NCBI GenBank assembly: GCA_024278555.1
Contig: JAJRSX010000170.1
Location: forward strand, 1-25,266
From: a bacterium
Lineage (GTDB): Bacteria > CG2-30-53-67 > CG2-30-70-394
Direction: 5' to 3'
DNA: 25,266 nt
This document shows positions 1 to 7,210 of this stretch, piece after piece. The stretch's first letter is position 1. Each line of letters starts with the position of its first letter. Under the pieces are notes generated by a model. The model searched no databases, was not told the origin of the DNA, and saw only the letters and a program-made list of their open reading frames with translations. The position numbers were made by a program, and so were the translations under genes.

Positions 1-12
1 AAAAAACCGCCA

Positions 13-32
13 GCCGCGAATGGGCGCGAATG
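13..32. repeat. Two-copy decamer repeat (GCGAATG type)
   Basis: Two adjacent 10-base units, GCCGCGAATG and GGCGCGAATG, stand next to each other. They resemble the other short-period micro-arrays in this window in having few copies and degenerate units. No gene is visible from here to position 85. The function is unknown. Confidence 0.45.
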
Positions 33-57
33 CGGAGAACGGGGGATACGAGCGGGA

Positions 58-102
58 TCTCTACGCGACGGCAAAAACTGACAATTCAAGACTTGACCCC
101 GG
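58..102. repeat. Dispersed-repeat-like segment next to truncated gene
   Basis: This segment contains TTCAAGACTTGACCCC, read on the plus strand. From memory, near-identical words recur in many proteobacterial genomes close to small transposase genes, but I cannot search for this. It forms the abrupt 3' end of the DUF2283-like remnant, which suggests that the insertion or rearrangement that brought it in truncated that gene. No transposase gene is visible in the window. Confidence 0.3.
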
Positions 103-190
103 AGTTTGCGGACAGGTAGAGGACATCGGCCTCTTCATCGTACTCCCAGGTAATCTCGCCCGGCTTATCCAGAATCTTCAACGTTTCCAT
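86..190 (-). pseudogene. DUF2283-like protein, C-terminally truncated remnant
   Basis: This frame encodes 34 residues starting METLKILDKPGEITWEYDEE and continuing ADVLYLS. The pattern W-x-YDEEADVLYLS is the characteristic N-terminal half of DUF2283 proteins, small conserved proteins of about 60-80 residues and unknown function. The usual second half (an acidic strand followed by a hydrophobic strand) is missing. The frame leaves the family after YLS and stops at TGA inside a segment resembling a dispersed repeat. The start ATG has AAGGGA about 6 bases upstream and overlaps the end of the preceding frame, as in a two-gene unit. I infer a decayed gene and would not expect a folded product. Confidence 0.55.
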
Positions 191-288
191 ACCGTTTCCC
201 TTCTGACCGACGGCCGGCGCGTGATGTGCAGCCAGCGCTCTTCGGTCAGACGAACAGGTACCCCGTTAATGGACCGGACAATGAGCAT
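178..288 (-). pseudogene. Remnant of the small gene preceding DUF2283
   Basis: This frame encodes 36 residues starting MLIVRSINGVPVRLTEERW, then LHITRR, then a short basic tail and TGA. The N-terminus resembles small conserved proteins that, from memory, are often encoded directly upstream of DUF2283 genes and are about 90-110 residues long. Here the middle appears to be deleted: the LTEERWLHI start passes almost directly into a typical basic end (RRETVWKR). A perfect 9-base inverted repeat (TCTGACCGA at 202-210, TCGGTCAGA at 242-250) flanks the suspected deletion. The two-gene arrangement is toxin-antitoxin-like, but that role is inference, and both genes look inactive. Confidence 0.45.
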
Positions 289-302
289 CCGTCACTCCCC
301 AT

Positions 303-325
303 CTTTTTTCGCGCAGCGAAAAAAG
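303..325 (-). terminator. Hairpin directly after nuoN stop
   Basis: A perfect 10-bp palindrome (CTTTTTTCGC, loop of 3, GCGAAAAAAG) abuts the nuoN TAA. It marks the end of the nuo operon on the minus strand. The T run lies in the 5' arm rather than after the stem, so it is not a classical rho-independent terminator. It may protect the 3' end or terminate weakly in either direction. Confidence 0.4.
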
Positions 326-1768
326 TTAGAACGCCGCGGCCGAGGCGCGGGCCAGGGCCAGGACGGCGTCCGGGAAGAGCCCCAGGCCGAAGATGCCGAT
401 GATCGACGCCGCCAGGGACCAGCGCATGGATACGGGGACCATGACCTGCGGCTCGCCCTCCGGCTCGCGCATGTACATGTAGACCGCCACCCGCAGGTAG
501 TAGTAGGCGGAGACGGCGGAGTTGAGCATGCCGATGATCGCCAGCCAGATGAGGTTCGCCTTTACCGCCCCCATGAAGATGTAGAACTTGCCGAAAAAGC
601 CGGCGGTGGGGGGGATGCCGGCGAGCGACAGCATGAGCATCAGCATTACCGCCGCCAGCGCCGGGTGGAGCTTCGCCAGCCCGGCGAAGTGGTCGAGGTT
701 GGAGCCCTCACGACCGTCGGTCCGGTTGAGCGCCGCCACCACGCCGAAGGCGCCGACGTTCATGAAGGCGTAGGAGAGCATATAGAACATCACCGTGGCC
801 GAACCGACCGAGCCGCCCACCACCACCCCGACGAGGATGTAGCCGGCGTGGGTGACCGAGGAGTAGGCGAGCATCCGCTTCACGTCGCGCTGCTGGATCG
901 CCATGAGGTTGCCCACCGTCATGGTGATCACCGCAAGGGCCGTCACCAGGCCGGTCCACAGCTCGCTCTGGCCGCTGAGGCCGGAGACGAAGATGCGGAG
1001 GATGGCGGCGAAGGCGGCCGCCTCGGAGCCCACCGAGAGGAAGGCGGTGACCGGGGTGGGGGCGCCGGTGTAGACGTCCGGGCTCCAGAAGTGGAAGGGC
1101 ACCATGGAGACCTTGAACCCGAGGCCGACGATCACCATGACGATCGCCAGGGCGAGGGGGGCGGCCATCGCCTCCGGGTGGGCGGCGAGGAAGGTGTGGA
1201 TCCCGGCGATCGAGGTGGTGCCGGTGATCCCGTAGATCAGGGAGAAGCCGTAGAGGAGGAAGGCGGAGGAGAAGGCGCCGAGGATGAAGTACTTGAGGGC
1301 CGCCTCGTTCGAGCCGAGCCGCCCGCGCAGGTAGCCGACCAGGCAGTAGAAGGTGATCGACATGAGCTCCAGCCCCACGTAGACCACCATGAGGTCGCGC
1401 GCCGAGGCCATCACCATCATCCCGAGGACCGCGAAGAGGAGCAGGGTGTAGTACTCGCCGTGCTCCATCCCCTCCTGGCGCAGGTAGCTCCCGGAGTGGA
1501 GGATCGCCAGCACCGCGGCGAGGAGGAAGACCCACTTGAAGAAGAGGGCGAAGTTGTCCACCGCGTAGCTGCCGGCGAAGGTGACCACCGGGTGGTTCCA
1601 CAGGGGGATCATGGTGGCGCCGGCCACCGCCAGGATGAGGATCGCCATGGCCGCGAGCGACCCCTTGTTCTCCTCCCTCACGGTGAAGGAGAGCATCAGG
1701 TGGCCGAGGCCGAAGACGACCAGGCAGAGCTCGGGGAGGATCGCGGCGTAGTGGATGTCGGGCATCAT
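326..1768 (-). CDS. nuoN: NADH-quinone oxidoreductase subunit N
   Basis: This is one of three antiporter-like, proton-pumping subunits in the membrane arm of complex I. The protein has 480 residues, the normal length, and about 14 hydrophobic segments. Conserved features are visible: Glu134 in VGLELMS (TM5), Lys219 in [12 protein letters not shown] (TM7), the [10 protein letters not shown] loop and the [14 protein letters not shown] segment with the TM12 lysine. In TM8 the usual xxxK motif reads SVGSEAAAF, with Glu249 at the position of E. coli Lys247. I placed the start at the first of two tandem ATGs (1768), which overlaps the nuoM stop by four bases. No Shine-Dalgarno is evident, so translation is probably coupled to nuoM. 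It is the last gene of the operon. Confidence 0.95.
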   Translation of the reverse strand: MMPDIHYAAILPELCLVVFGLGHLMLSFTVREENKGSLAAMAILILAVAGATMIPLWNHPVVTFAGSYAVDNFALFFKWVFLLAAVLAILHSGSYLRQEGMEHGEYYTLLLFAVLGMMVMASARDLMVVYVGLELMSITFYCLVGYLRGRLGSNEAALKYFILGAFSSAFLLYGFSLIYGITGTTSIAGIHTFLAAHPEAMAAPLALAIVMVIVGLGFKVSMVPFHFWSPDVYTGAPTPVTAFLSVGSEAAAFAAILRIFVSGLSGQSELWTGLVTALAVITMTVGNLMAIQQRDVKRMLAYSSVTHAGYILVGVVVGGSVGSATVMFYMLSYAFMNVGAFGVVAALNRTDGREGSNLDHFAGLAKLHPALAAVMLMLMLSLAGIPPTAGFFGKFYIFMGAVKANLIWLAIIGMLNSAVSAYYYLRVAVYMYMREPEGEPQVMVPVSMRWSLAASIIGIFGLGLFPDAVLALARASAAAF

Positions 1769-3270
1769 GGGAGGGGGCCGAGGGAGGCGACGCTCACCGG
1801 CGCCTGGGCGAGGAGGTGGTTCACCGTCGGGTGGAGGATGGCGAGGAAGGGGTCCGGATAGAGACCGATCCACACCGCCAGGACCACCAGGGGGGCGAGG
1901 ACGACGAACTCGCGGACGTTCATGTCCTTCAGCTCAAAGTTCTTCGGGTTGTCGAGCCTGTTGAACATCACCCGCTGGAACATCCACAGCATGTAGCCGG
2001 CGCCGAGGATGATGCCGAAGGCGCCGACCACCGCGAAGATGCGGAACTGGGAGTGGAAGACCCCCACCAGGGTGAGGAACTCGCCGACGAAGCCGTTGAG
2101 CCCGGGCAGGCCAATGGAGGACATGGTGAAGATGGAGAAGAAGACCGCGTAGATCGGCATGACCTTCGTCAGCCCCCCGAACTCGGAGATCAGCCGGGTG
2201 TGGCGCCGCTCGTAGATCACCCCGACGAGGAGGAAGAGGGCGCCGGTGGAGATCCCGTGGTTGATCATCTGCAGGATCCCCCCCTCCATCGCCTGCTGGT
2301 TGAGGGCAAAGAGCCCGAGGGTGATGTACCCCATGTGGGAGACGGAGGAGTAGGCGACCAGCTTCTTCAGGTCCTTCTGCGCCAGGGCCATGAGCGCCCC
2401 GTAGATGATCGCGACGCCGGAGAGCAGCATGATCGCCGGCAGGAAGCGCGGCAGGGCATCCGGGCACATGGGGATGGCGAAGCGGAGAAAGCCGTAGGTC
2501 CCCATCTTCAGGAGGACGCCGGCGAGGATCACCGAGCCGGCCGTGGGGGCCTCGGTGTGGGCGTCCGGCAGCCAGGTGTGGAAGGGGAACATCGGCACCT
2601 TCACCGCGAAGGCGAGGAAGAGGGCGGCGAAGATCCACCCCTGCATCGCCGGCGAGAAGGTCGGGGCGAGGTGGGCGATGGTCTGGATGTCGAAGGTGCG
2701 TCCCGACTTTACGTAGAGCACCAGGATCGCCACCAGCATGAGGACCGAGCCGGCGAGGGTGTAGAGGAAGAACTTCACCGCCGCGTAGATCCGCCGCTCG
2801 CCGCCCCACACCCCGATGAGGAGGTACATGGGGACGAGCATCGCCTCCCAGAACAGATAGAAGAGGAAGAAGTCGAGGGCGATGAAGACGCCGATCATGC
2901 TGGTCTCCAGGACCAGCATGGCGACCATGAACTCCTTCACCCGGGTGGTGACCGCCGTCCAGGTGGAGAGGATGGCGATCATCGACAGGAGGGTGGTGAG
3001 GAGGATCAGGAGCAGGGTGATGCCGTCGATCCCCACGTGGTAGCGGATCCCCATGGAGGGGATCCACGCGTGGGTCTCCACGAACTGCATCGCCGCGGTG
3101 GTGCGGTCGAAGCGGACGGCCAGGGGGAGGGAGGCGAGGAAGGTCACCACCGAGGTGGCGAAGGCGACGTGGCGGGCGGCCGCCGGGTTGTCGCGCCGGA
3201 CGCCGAAGAGGATGGCCGCCGCCCCCACCAGGGGGAGGAAGGTGACGATCGACAGGATGGGAAGGGACAT
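1765..3270 (-). CDS. nuoM: NADH-quinone oxidoreductase subunit M
   Basis: This is an antiporter-like subunit of the membrane arm of complex I, 501 residues long as usual for NuoM. The key charged residues are present: Glu142 in [12 protein letters not shown] (TM5), Lys224 in [18 protein letters not shown] (TM7) and Lys255 in [10 protein letters not shown] (TM8). The [17 protein letters not shown] segment is typical of the family. The stop overlaps the tandem nuoN start. Upstream, the ATG is preceded by CCAACCCCC and then, 8 bases away, by a tandem GCTGAAA-type heptad array, with no recognisable Shine-Dalgarno. A 360-base repeat-filled spacer separates it from nuoL, unlike the tight junctions elsewhere in the operon. 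Confidence 0.97.
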   Translation of the reverse strand: MSLPILSIVTFLPLVGAAAILFGVRRDNPAAARHVAFATSVVTFLASLPLAVRFDRTTAAMQFVETHAWIPSMGIRYHVGIDGITLLLILLTTLLSMIAILSTWTAVTTRVKEFMVAMLVLETSMIGVFIALDFFLFYLFWEAMLVPMYLLIGVWGGERRIYAAVKFFLYTLAGSVLMLVAILVLYVKSGRTFDIQTIAHLAPTFSPAMQGWIFAALFLAFAVKVPMFPFHTWLPDAHTEAPTAGSVILAGVLLKMGTYGFLRFAIPMCPDALPRFLPAIMLLSGVAIIYGALMALAQKDLKKLVAYSSVSHMGYITLGLFALNQQAMEGGILQMINHGISTGALFLLVGVIYERRHTRLISEFGGLTKVMPIYAVFFSIFTMSSIGLPGLNGFVGEFLTLVGVFHSQFRIFAVVGAFGIILGAGYMLWMFQRVMFNRLDNPKNFELKDMNVREFVVLAPLVVLAVWIGLYPDPFLAILHPTVNHLLAQAPVSVASLGPLP

Positions 3271-3278
3271 GGGGGTTG

Positions 3279-3306
3279 GCTTTCAGCTTTCAGCGGTCAG
3301 CTTTCA
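3279..3306 (-). repeat. Heptad array upstream of nuoM
   Basis: Four 7-base units stand in tandem: GCTTTCA, GCTTTCA, GCGGTCA, GCTTTCA (plus strand). In the mRNA this reads as GCTGAAA-type units ending 8 bases before the nuoM ATG, where a Shine-Dalgarno would be expected. A complementary copy lies at 3613-3629. Confidence 0.85.
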
Positions 3307-3378
3307 GCGCGTGGGGCCGGGGGTTCGGAGTCGTAGGGGTGCAAGGGGATTTCGGTGGGGGGCTTGAAGGCGGATTCA

Positions 3379-3405
3379 CCACAGAGACGCAGAGGGCGCA
3401 GAGGA
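3379..3405. repeat. Three-copy nonamer array (CGCAGAGGG type)
   Basis: Three 9-base units stand in tandem: CCACAGAGA, CGCAGAGGG, CGCAGAGGA. This ACCACAGAGACGCAGAGG-type word is familiar to me from intergenic regions of many environmental bacteria. Its function is unknown. Confidence 0.7.
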
Positions 3406-3417
3406 CTGCATTGTTTT

Positions 3418-3510
3418 CGGTGCGCCGCGCTTCGCTTGACACACCCTACGGCCCGCTCCGGGGACGTGGATGAAAGACGTAGGGTGCGCCAAGCGAAGCG
3501 CGGCGCACCG
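3418..3510. repeat. Long inverted repeat element (GTAGGGTGCGCC type)
   Basis: Two 33-base arms (3418-3450 and 3478-3510) are reverse complements at 31 of 33 positions, with a 27-base centre. Each outer end begins CGGTGCGCCGCGCTTCGC and each inner end is the CGTAGGGTGCGCC word or its variant. It resembles REP or MITE-like palindromes whose transposase lies elsewhere. If transcribed as part of the nuo mRNA, it would form a long, very stable hairpin between nuoL and nuoM. Confidence 0.85.
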
Positions 3511-3612
3511 ACCGGAGCTGGAGCGACGCCGTACCGAAAAATGCGATAGAGACGAGGGTTAGCGGAAACCATATGAGCTGTGGGCAAGTCGCGATGGGCC
3601 GGGAATGGATTT

Positions 3613-3629
3613 GCTGATCGCTGAAAGCT
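3613..3629 (+). repeat. Inverted heptad array after nuoL stop
   Basis: The units are GCTGATC and GCTGAAA followed by GCT (plus strand), in the opposite orientation to the array at 3279-3306. It starts immediately after the nuoL stop. The 16 bases GCTGATCGCTGAAAGC match the strand opposite the nuoM-proximal array at 15 of 16 positions, so the two can pair in RNA. Confidence 0.75.
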
Positions 3630-3630
3630 C

Positions 3631-5625
3631 CTACAGCCACGTCGCCGACGCGACCACCGCGATGACCACAAAGCCGGTGAGCATGACCGTGGCGTAGTTG
3701 TTCACCCGGCCGGTCTGTAGCGGCCGGAGGCCGGCGCCGATGTCGCGGATGATGATGGCGGTGCCGTTGACGATGCCGTCGATGACGAAGACGTCGAAGC
3801 CGCGGTGCAGCAGCCGCGCGAGGGTCTTGATGGCGTTCACGAAGATGACGTCGTAGAGCTCATCCACGAAGTACTTGTTGAGCAGCACCCGGTGCACCTG
3901 CGGGAAGGCGCGGCCGAGGGCGACGGCACGCTCCGGCCGGCCGACGTAGAGGGCGTAGGCGATGGCGATCCCCGCCACCCCCACCGCCACCGAGAGGCCC
4001 ATGAGCCCCCACGCCACCGCCTCGGAGAGCTCGTGGGCGTGGGCCGCGTGGCCGTGGCCGAAGGCGGGGGCGAGGAAGGCGAGGATCCCCTCACCCATGT
4101 GGACCAGGGAGGGGCCGCCGAGGAGCTCGGGCCAGCCGACGATGCCGGCGACGCAGGAGAAGAGGGCGAGGACCACCAGGGGGCGGGTCATGGAGACCGG
4201 TGACTCGTGGATCTTCGACTCCGCCTCCGCCGGGTAGCGTCCCTCGCCGTGGAAGGTCATGAAGATGAGGCGGAACATGTAGAAGGCGGTCATCAGGGCC
4301 GCTGCCACCCCCACCCCCCAGAGGAGGGTGCCGAGTGCGTTGCCGTGGGCGAAGGCGCGCTCGAGGATCAGGTCCTTGGAGCAGAAGCCGGCGAGCGGCG
4401 GGATGCCGGCGATCGCCAGGGCGCCGACCACGAAGGTGCGGTAGGTGGCCGGCATCTGGGCGCGCAGGCCGCCCATGTTGCGCATGTCCTGCGGGTCGGC
4501 GTGGACCCCGGCGGCGTGGAAGCCGTGCTCCACCGAGTGGATCACCGCGCCGGAGCAGAGGAAGAGGAGCCCCTTGAAGAAGGCGTGGGTCATCAGGTGG
4601 AAGGCGGCGGCCCCGTAGGCCCCGAGCCCGGCGGCGAGGAACATGTAGCCGAGCTGGCTCACCGTGGAGTAGGCCAGCACCCGCTTGATGTCGTTCTGCA
4701 CCAGGCCGATGGAGGCGGCAAACAGGGCGGTGAAGCCGCCCACCACCGCCACCACGTCGGCGGCCACCGGCGCCAGGTCGAAGAGGGTGGAGCAGCGCGC
4801 CACCATGTAGACGCCGGCGGTAACCATGGTCGCCGCGTGGATCAGGGCGGAGACCGGGGTGGGGCCCTCCATGGCGTCGGGGAGCCAGACGTGCAGGGGG
4901 AACTGGGCCGACTTGCCCATGGCGCCGACAAACAGGAGCAGGCAGATGAGGGTGAGGGTCGGCACCTCCATCCCGAGGAGAGCGATGTGCTGGCCGACGA
5001 TCGTATGCGCCTGGGCGAAGACGGTGTGGTAGTCGAGGCTGCCGAAGGTCACCCAGATCAGGAAGATGCCGAGGCCGAAGCCGAAGTCCCCCACCCGGTT
5101 GACCACGAACGCCTTCTTGCCCGCGTCGGCGGCGGAGCGCTTCTCGTACCAGAAGCCGATCAGGTAGTAGGAGCAGACCCCCACCAGCTCCCACCCCACG
5201 TACAAGAGCAGGAAGTTGTTCGCCAGGACCAGGAGGAGCATGGAGAAGGTGAAGAGCGACAGGTAGGTGAAGAAGCGGCGGTAGCCGGGGTCCCCCTCCA
5301 TGTAGCCGGTGGAGTAGACGTGGACCGCGGAGCTGATCCCGGTGACCACCACCAACATCATCGCGGTGAGGGGGTCGACCTGGATGCCGACGCCCACCCG
5401 GAAGGTGCCGGCGGCAATCCAGGTGTAGAGGTCGCCGTAGAGGAAGGGGCCGTGGCCGGAGTGGCTCACCAGACCGATCACCGTGCCGATCGACAGGGCG
5501 AGGGCGGCGAGGACCGCCGCGGTGGCGATGCGGTGGCTCCAGCGGCGCGGGTAGAAGCTGCCGAAGAGGCCGTTGCAGAGAAAGGCCAGGAGCGGCAGGG
5601 CGGGGATCCAGGCGGTGGTGGTCAT
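3631..5625 (-). CDS. nuoL: NADH-quinone oxidoreductase subunit L
   Basis: This is the distal antiporter-like subunit of complex I. The protein has 664 residues, including the C-terminal extension that forms the long lateral helix along the membrane arm. Conserved residues are visible: Glu146 in YVGWELVGVCSYYLIGFW (TM5), Lys238 in GAMGKSAQFPLHVWLPDAM (TM7), His263 in LIHAATMVTAGVYMV (TM8), the QNDIKRVLAYSTVSQLG segment and CSKDLIL in TM12. The ATG at 5625 is preceded by AAGAG and then by a heptad array 8 bases away. The gene ends with TAG in GTAGGAG, which runs straight into another heptad array. Both flanks are therefore repeat-bounded. Confidence 0.97.
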   Translation of the reverse strand: MTTTAWIPALPLLAFLCNGLFGSFYPRRWSHRIATAAVLAALALSIGTVIGLVSHSGHGPFLYGDLYTWIAAGTFRVGVGIQVDPLTAMMLVVVTGISSAVHVYSTGYMEGDPGYRRFFTYLSLFTFSMLLLVLANNFLLLYVGWELVGVCSYYLIGFWYEKRSAADAGKKAFVVNRVGDFGFGLGIFLIWVTFGSLDYHTVFAQAHTIVGQHIALLGMEVPTLTLICLLLFVGAMGKSAQFPLHVWLPDAMEGPTPVSALIHAATMVTAGVYMVARCSTLFDLAPVAADVVAVVGGFTALFAASIGLVQNDIKRVLAYSTVSQLGYMFLAAGLGAYGAAAFHLMTHAFFKGLLFLCSGAVIHSVEHGFHAAGVHADPQDMRNMGGLRAQMPATYRTFVVGALAIAGIPPLAGFCSKDLILERAFAHGNALGTLLWGVGVAAALMTAFYMFRLIFMTFHGEGRYPAEAESKIHESPVSMTRPLVVLALFSCVAGIVGWPELLGGPSLVHMGEGILAFLAPAFGHGHAAHAHELSEAVAWGLMGLSVAVGVAGIAIAYALYVGRPERAVALGRAFPQVHRVLLNKYFVDELYDVIFVNAIKTLARLLHRGFDVFVIDGIVNGTAIIIRDIGAGLRPLQTGRVNNYATVMLTGFVVIAVVASATWL

Positions 5626-5633
5626 CTCTTTTG

Positions 5634-5661
5634 GCTCTCAGCTCTCAACGGTCAGCTCTCA
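5634..5661 (-). repeat. Heptad array upstream of nuoL
   Basis: Four 7-base units stand in tandem: GCTCTCA, GCTCTCA, ACGGTCA, GCTCTCA (plus strand), ending 8 bases before the nuoL ATG. This is the same order of units as at nuoM, with C for T in the core. An inverted partner lies at 5771-5790. Confidence 0.85.
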
Positions 5662-5770
5662 GCGCGCGGGGGACGGCCCTCGGCGTCGACTCCGCGGCAC
5701 ACGGCGGTCATCCATCTTGGGTGCTTCCTCCACTTACCCCTCCACGGCGCCCCCCCCTCGGCTCCAGAGA

Positions 5771-5790
5771 GCTGAAAGCTGAACGCCGAC
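5771..5790 (+). repeat. Inverted heptad array downstream of nuoK
   Basis: The units are GCTGAAA and GCTGAAC followed by GCCGAC, on the plus strand and in the opposite orientation to 5634-5661. The array lies 8 bases past the nuoK stop. Part of it, with the preceding GAGA, is complementary to the nuoL-proximal array. The rest of this 173-base spacer (5626-5798) shows no gene. Confidence 0.75.
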
Positions 5791-5798
5791 TGCTTCCG

Positions 5799-6110
5799 TT
5801 ACCACTTCAACAGGTTGAACTCATCCACATTCAGGGTCTGCTTGTTGCGATAGAAGGCGATGATGATCGCCAGCCCCACCGCCGCCTCGGCCGCCGCCAC
5901 GGTGAAGACAAAGAGGACGAAGACCTGTCCGGTGATCGACTCGGAGTGGCGGGCAAAGGCGACCAGGTTGAGGTTCACCGCGTTGAGCATCAGCTCCAGG
6001 GACATGAAGACCTGAATCATGTTGCGCCGGGTCAGCACCCCGACCACCCCCAGGGTGAAGAGGAGGGCGGAGAGGGCCAGGGGCCACTGGAGGGGGATCG
6101 GACCGGACAT
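5799..6110 (-). CDS. nuoK: NADH-quinone oxidoreductase subunit K
   Basis: This is a small membrane subunit of complex I that carries part of the proton channel between the quinone site and the antiporter-like subunits. It has 103 residues and three transmembrane helices. The two essential membrane glutamates are present: Glu39 in [12 protein letters not shown] and Glu75 in [10 protein letters not shown]. The ATG directly follows the nuoJ TAG with no gap, and GGAGG lies inside the nuoJ end at the correct distance. This is a tightly coupled junction. The downstream spacer to nuoL is opened by heptad repeats. Confidence 0.97.
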   Translation of the reverse strand: MSGPIPLQWPLALSALLFTLGVVGVLTRRNMIQVFMSLELMLNAVNLNLVAFARHSESITGQVFVLFVFTVAAAEAAVGLAIIIAFYRNKQTLNVDEFNLLKW

Positions 6111-6620
6111 CTACAGCCTCCGCTTGGCAAGCATGATCGCCCCCACCATCGCCACCAGCAGGATCAAGGAGGCGACCTCGAAGGGGAGGAGGTAGGTGGT
6201 AAAGAGGGCGATCGCCACCGACTCGACGTTGCCCTGGCTGGCGAGGAGGGCCGCGGTGGCGGCACCGTGGATGGGGTTGAAGGTGCCACGGGCAACGACC
6301 ACCACCATGATCGCCCCCATCACCCCGGCGATCAGCGACGCCACCGTGGCCGAGGCGTGGCGCTGGCGCACCTTCGCCAGCTCGCGCACGTCGAGGAGCA
6401 TGATCACGAAGAGGTAGAGGACGAGGATCGCCCCGGCGTAGACCATCACCTGCAACGCGGCGATGAACTCGGCGTTCAGGAGCAGGAAGATCCCCGCCAT
6501 GTGGACGAAGAAGGCGAGCATCCAGAGGGCCGCGTGCAGGAGGTTGGAGCGGCTCACCATCGCCACCCCGCAGATCAGGGCGGCGACCGCGAAGTAGAGG
6601 AAGAAGAGGTGCTCAGCCAT
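6111..6620 (-). CDS. nuoJ: NADH-quinone oxidoreductase subunit J
   Basis: This is a membrane subunit of complex I next to NuoK, 169 residues with about five hydrophobic helices. The family segment VMVYAGAILVLYLFVIMLLD (TM3, with the pi-bulge region used in coupling) is clear near residues 58-77. The ATG at 6620 overlaps the nuoI end by 8 bases and has GGGGAGAGAG upstream as ribosome site. The stop is immediately followed by the nuoK ATG. Confidence 0.96.
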   Translation of the reverse strand: MAEHLFFLYFAVAALICGVAMVSRSNLLHAALWMLAFFVHMAGIFLLLNAEFIAALQVMVYAGAILVLYLFVIMLLDVRELAKVRQRHASATVASLIAGVMGAIMVVVVARGTFNPIHGAATAALLASQGNVESVAIALFTTYLLPFEVASLILLVAMVGAIMLAKRRL

Positions 6621-7209
6621 GGACTCTCTCCCCGAGGGCGTTGGTCGCCTCCCGCGGCGCCGCCGGCTCGCCGGCGAGGAGCTGATCGAGGGTGAGGATC
6701 ATGCCGTTGCGCGAGTAGGCGGCGAGGTCAACCATCTGGGTGTCCATGCGGATCGCGTCTTCCGGGCACGCCTCGACACAGAAGCCGCAGAAGACGCACA
6801 TGCCGAGATCGATGTCGAACCGCTTCGGCCGCTTCTCGATGTTCGGGTCCGGGTCCTCCTCGGCGACGATGTAGATACAGCGCGCCGGGCAGATCGTCTC
6901 GCACATCATGCAGCCGACGCAGCGCGGCGAGCCGTCCTCACGGCGGACGATCCGGTGGCGGGTGCGCGACCGTGGCGGCACGTAGCGCAGCTCCTCCGGA
7001 TACTGGACGGTCACCGCCGCCTGCTTGTCCTTGGCGAGGCCGACGAGGTGGAGGGTGTGGCGCCACATGTTGCGGCAGAAGTGGACGGTGGTGATCCACA
7101 CCCCGCGTGCCGCCTCCACCACGTAGATCCGCTCCCAGAAGGAGAGCGGCCCGCGCTTGGGCGCGCCGGCGGGGGTCACGGTGCCCGGCTTACGTGCCAC
7201 GTTTTCCAT
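6613..7209 (-). CDS. nuoI: NADH-quinone oxidoreductase subunit I (2x[4Fe-4S])
   Basis: This is the ferredoxin-like subunit of the peripheral arm. It carries clusters N6a and N6b and passes electrons to NuoB. It has 198 residues. Two classic motifs are complete: Cys97, Cys100, Cys103, Cys107 (CVGCMMCETICP) and Cys138, Cys141, Cys144, Cys148 (CVFCGFCVEACP). The N-terminal 20 residues are polar and the following stretch (about residues 28-58) is the amphipathic membrane-contact region. It lies one base after nuoH (TAG, G, ATG) and overlaps nuoJ by 8 bases. Confidence 0.97.
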   Translation of the reverse strand: MENVARKPGTVTPAGAPKRGPLSFWERIYVVEAARGVWITTVHFCRNMWRHTLHLVGLAKDKQAAVTVQYPEELRYVPPRSRTRHRIVRREDGSPRCVGCMMCETICPARCIYIVAEEDPDPNIEKRPKRFDIDLGMCVFCGFCVEACPEDAIRMDTQMVDLAAYSRNGMILTLDQLLAGEPAAPREATNALGERVHG

Positions 7210-7210
7210 C

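Larger units (their letters stand above)
3271..3630. other. nuoL-nuoM spacer without a gene, filled with repeats
   Basis: I see no credible coding region in these 360 bases. They hold, in plus-strand order, a heptad array (3279-3306), a three-copy nonamer array (3379-3405), a long imperfect inverted repeat (3418-3510) and an inverted heptad array (3613-3629) touching the nuoL stop. Several short open frames cross the spacer but have no ribosome site or family resemblance. I see no clear internal promoter. Confidence 0.8.

Noticed and set aside
303-325. Classical rho-independent terminator after nuoN
   Set aside because: The stem is A+T-rich with the T run in the 5' arm and no T tract after the 3' arm, so I kept it only as a weak terminator-like hairpin.
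20-1861. Very long plus-strand open frame opposite nuoN, and similar long frames opposite most nuo and hup genes
   Set aside because: They have low-complexity His/Glu/Gly/Asp-rich translations, typical antisense shadows of G+C-rich genes; the opposite strand encodes clear complex I or hydrogenase subunits.
3279-3306. CRISPR array
   Set aside because: The units are 7 bases in direct contact without spacers, and no cas gene is present.
3446-3640. 64-codon frame overlapping the nuoL end
   Set aside because: It crosses two repeats, lacks a ribosome site and starts out of frame within nuoL; likely chance.
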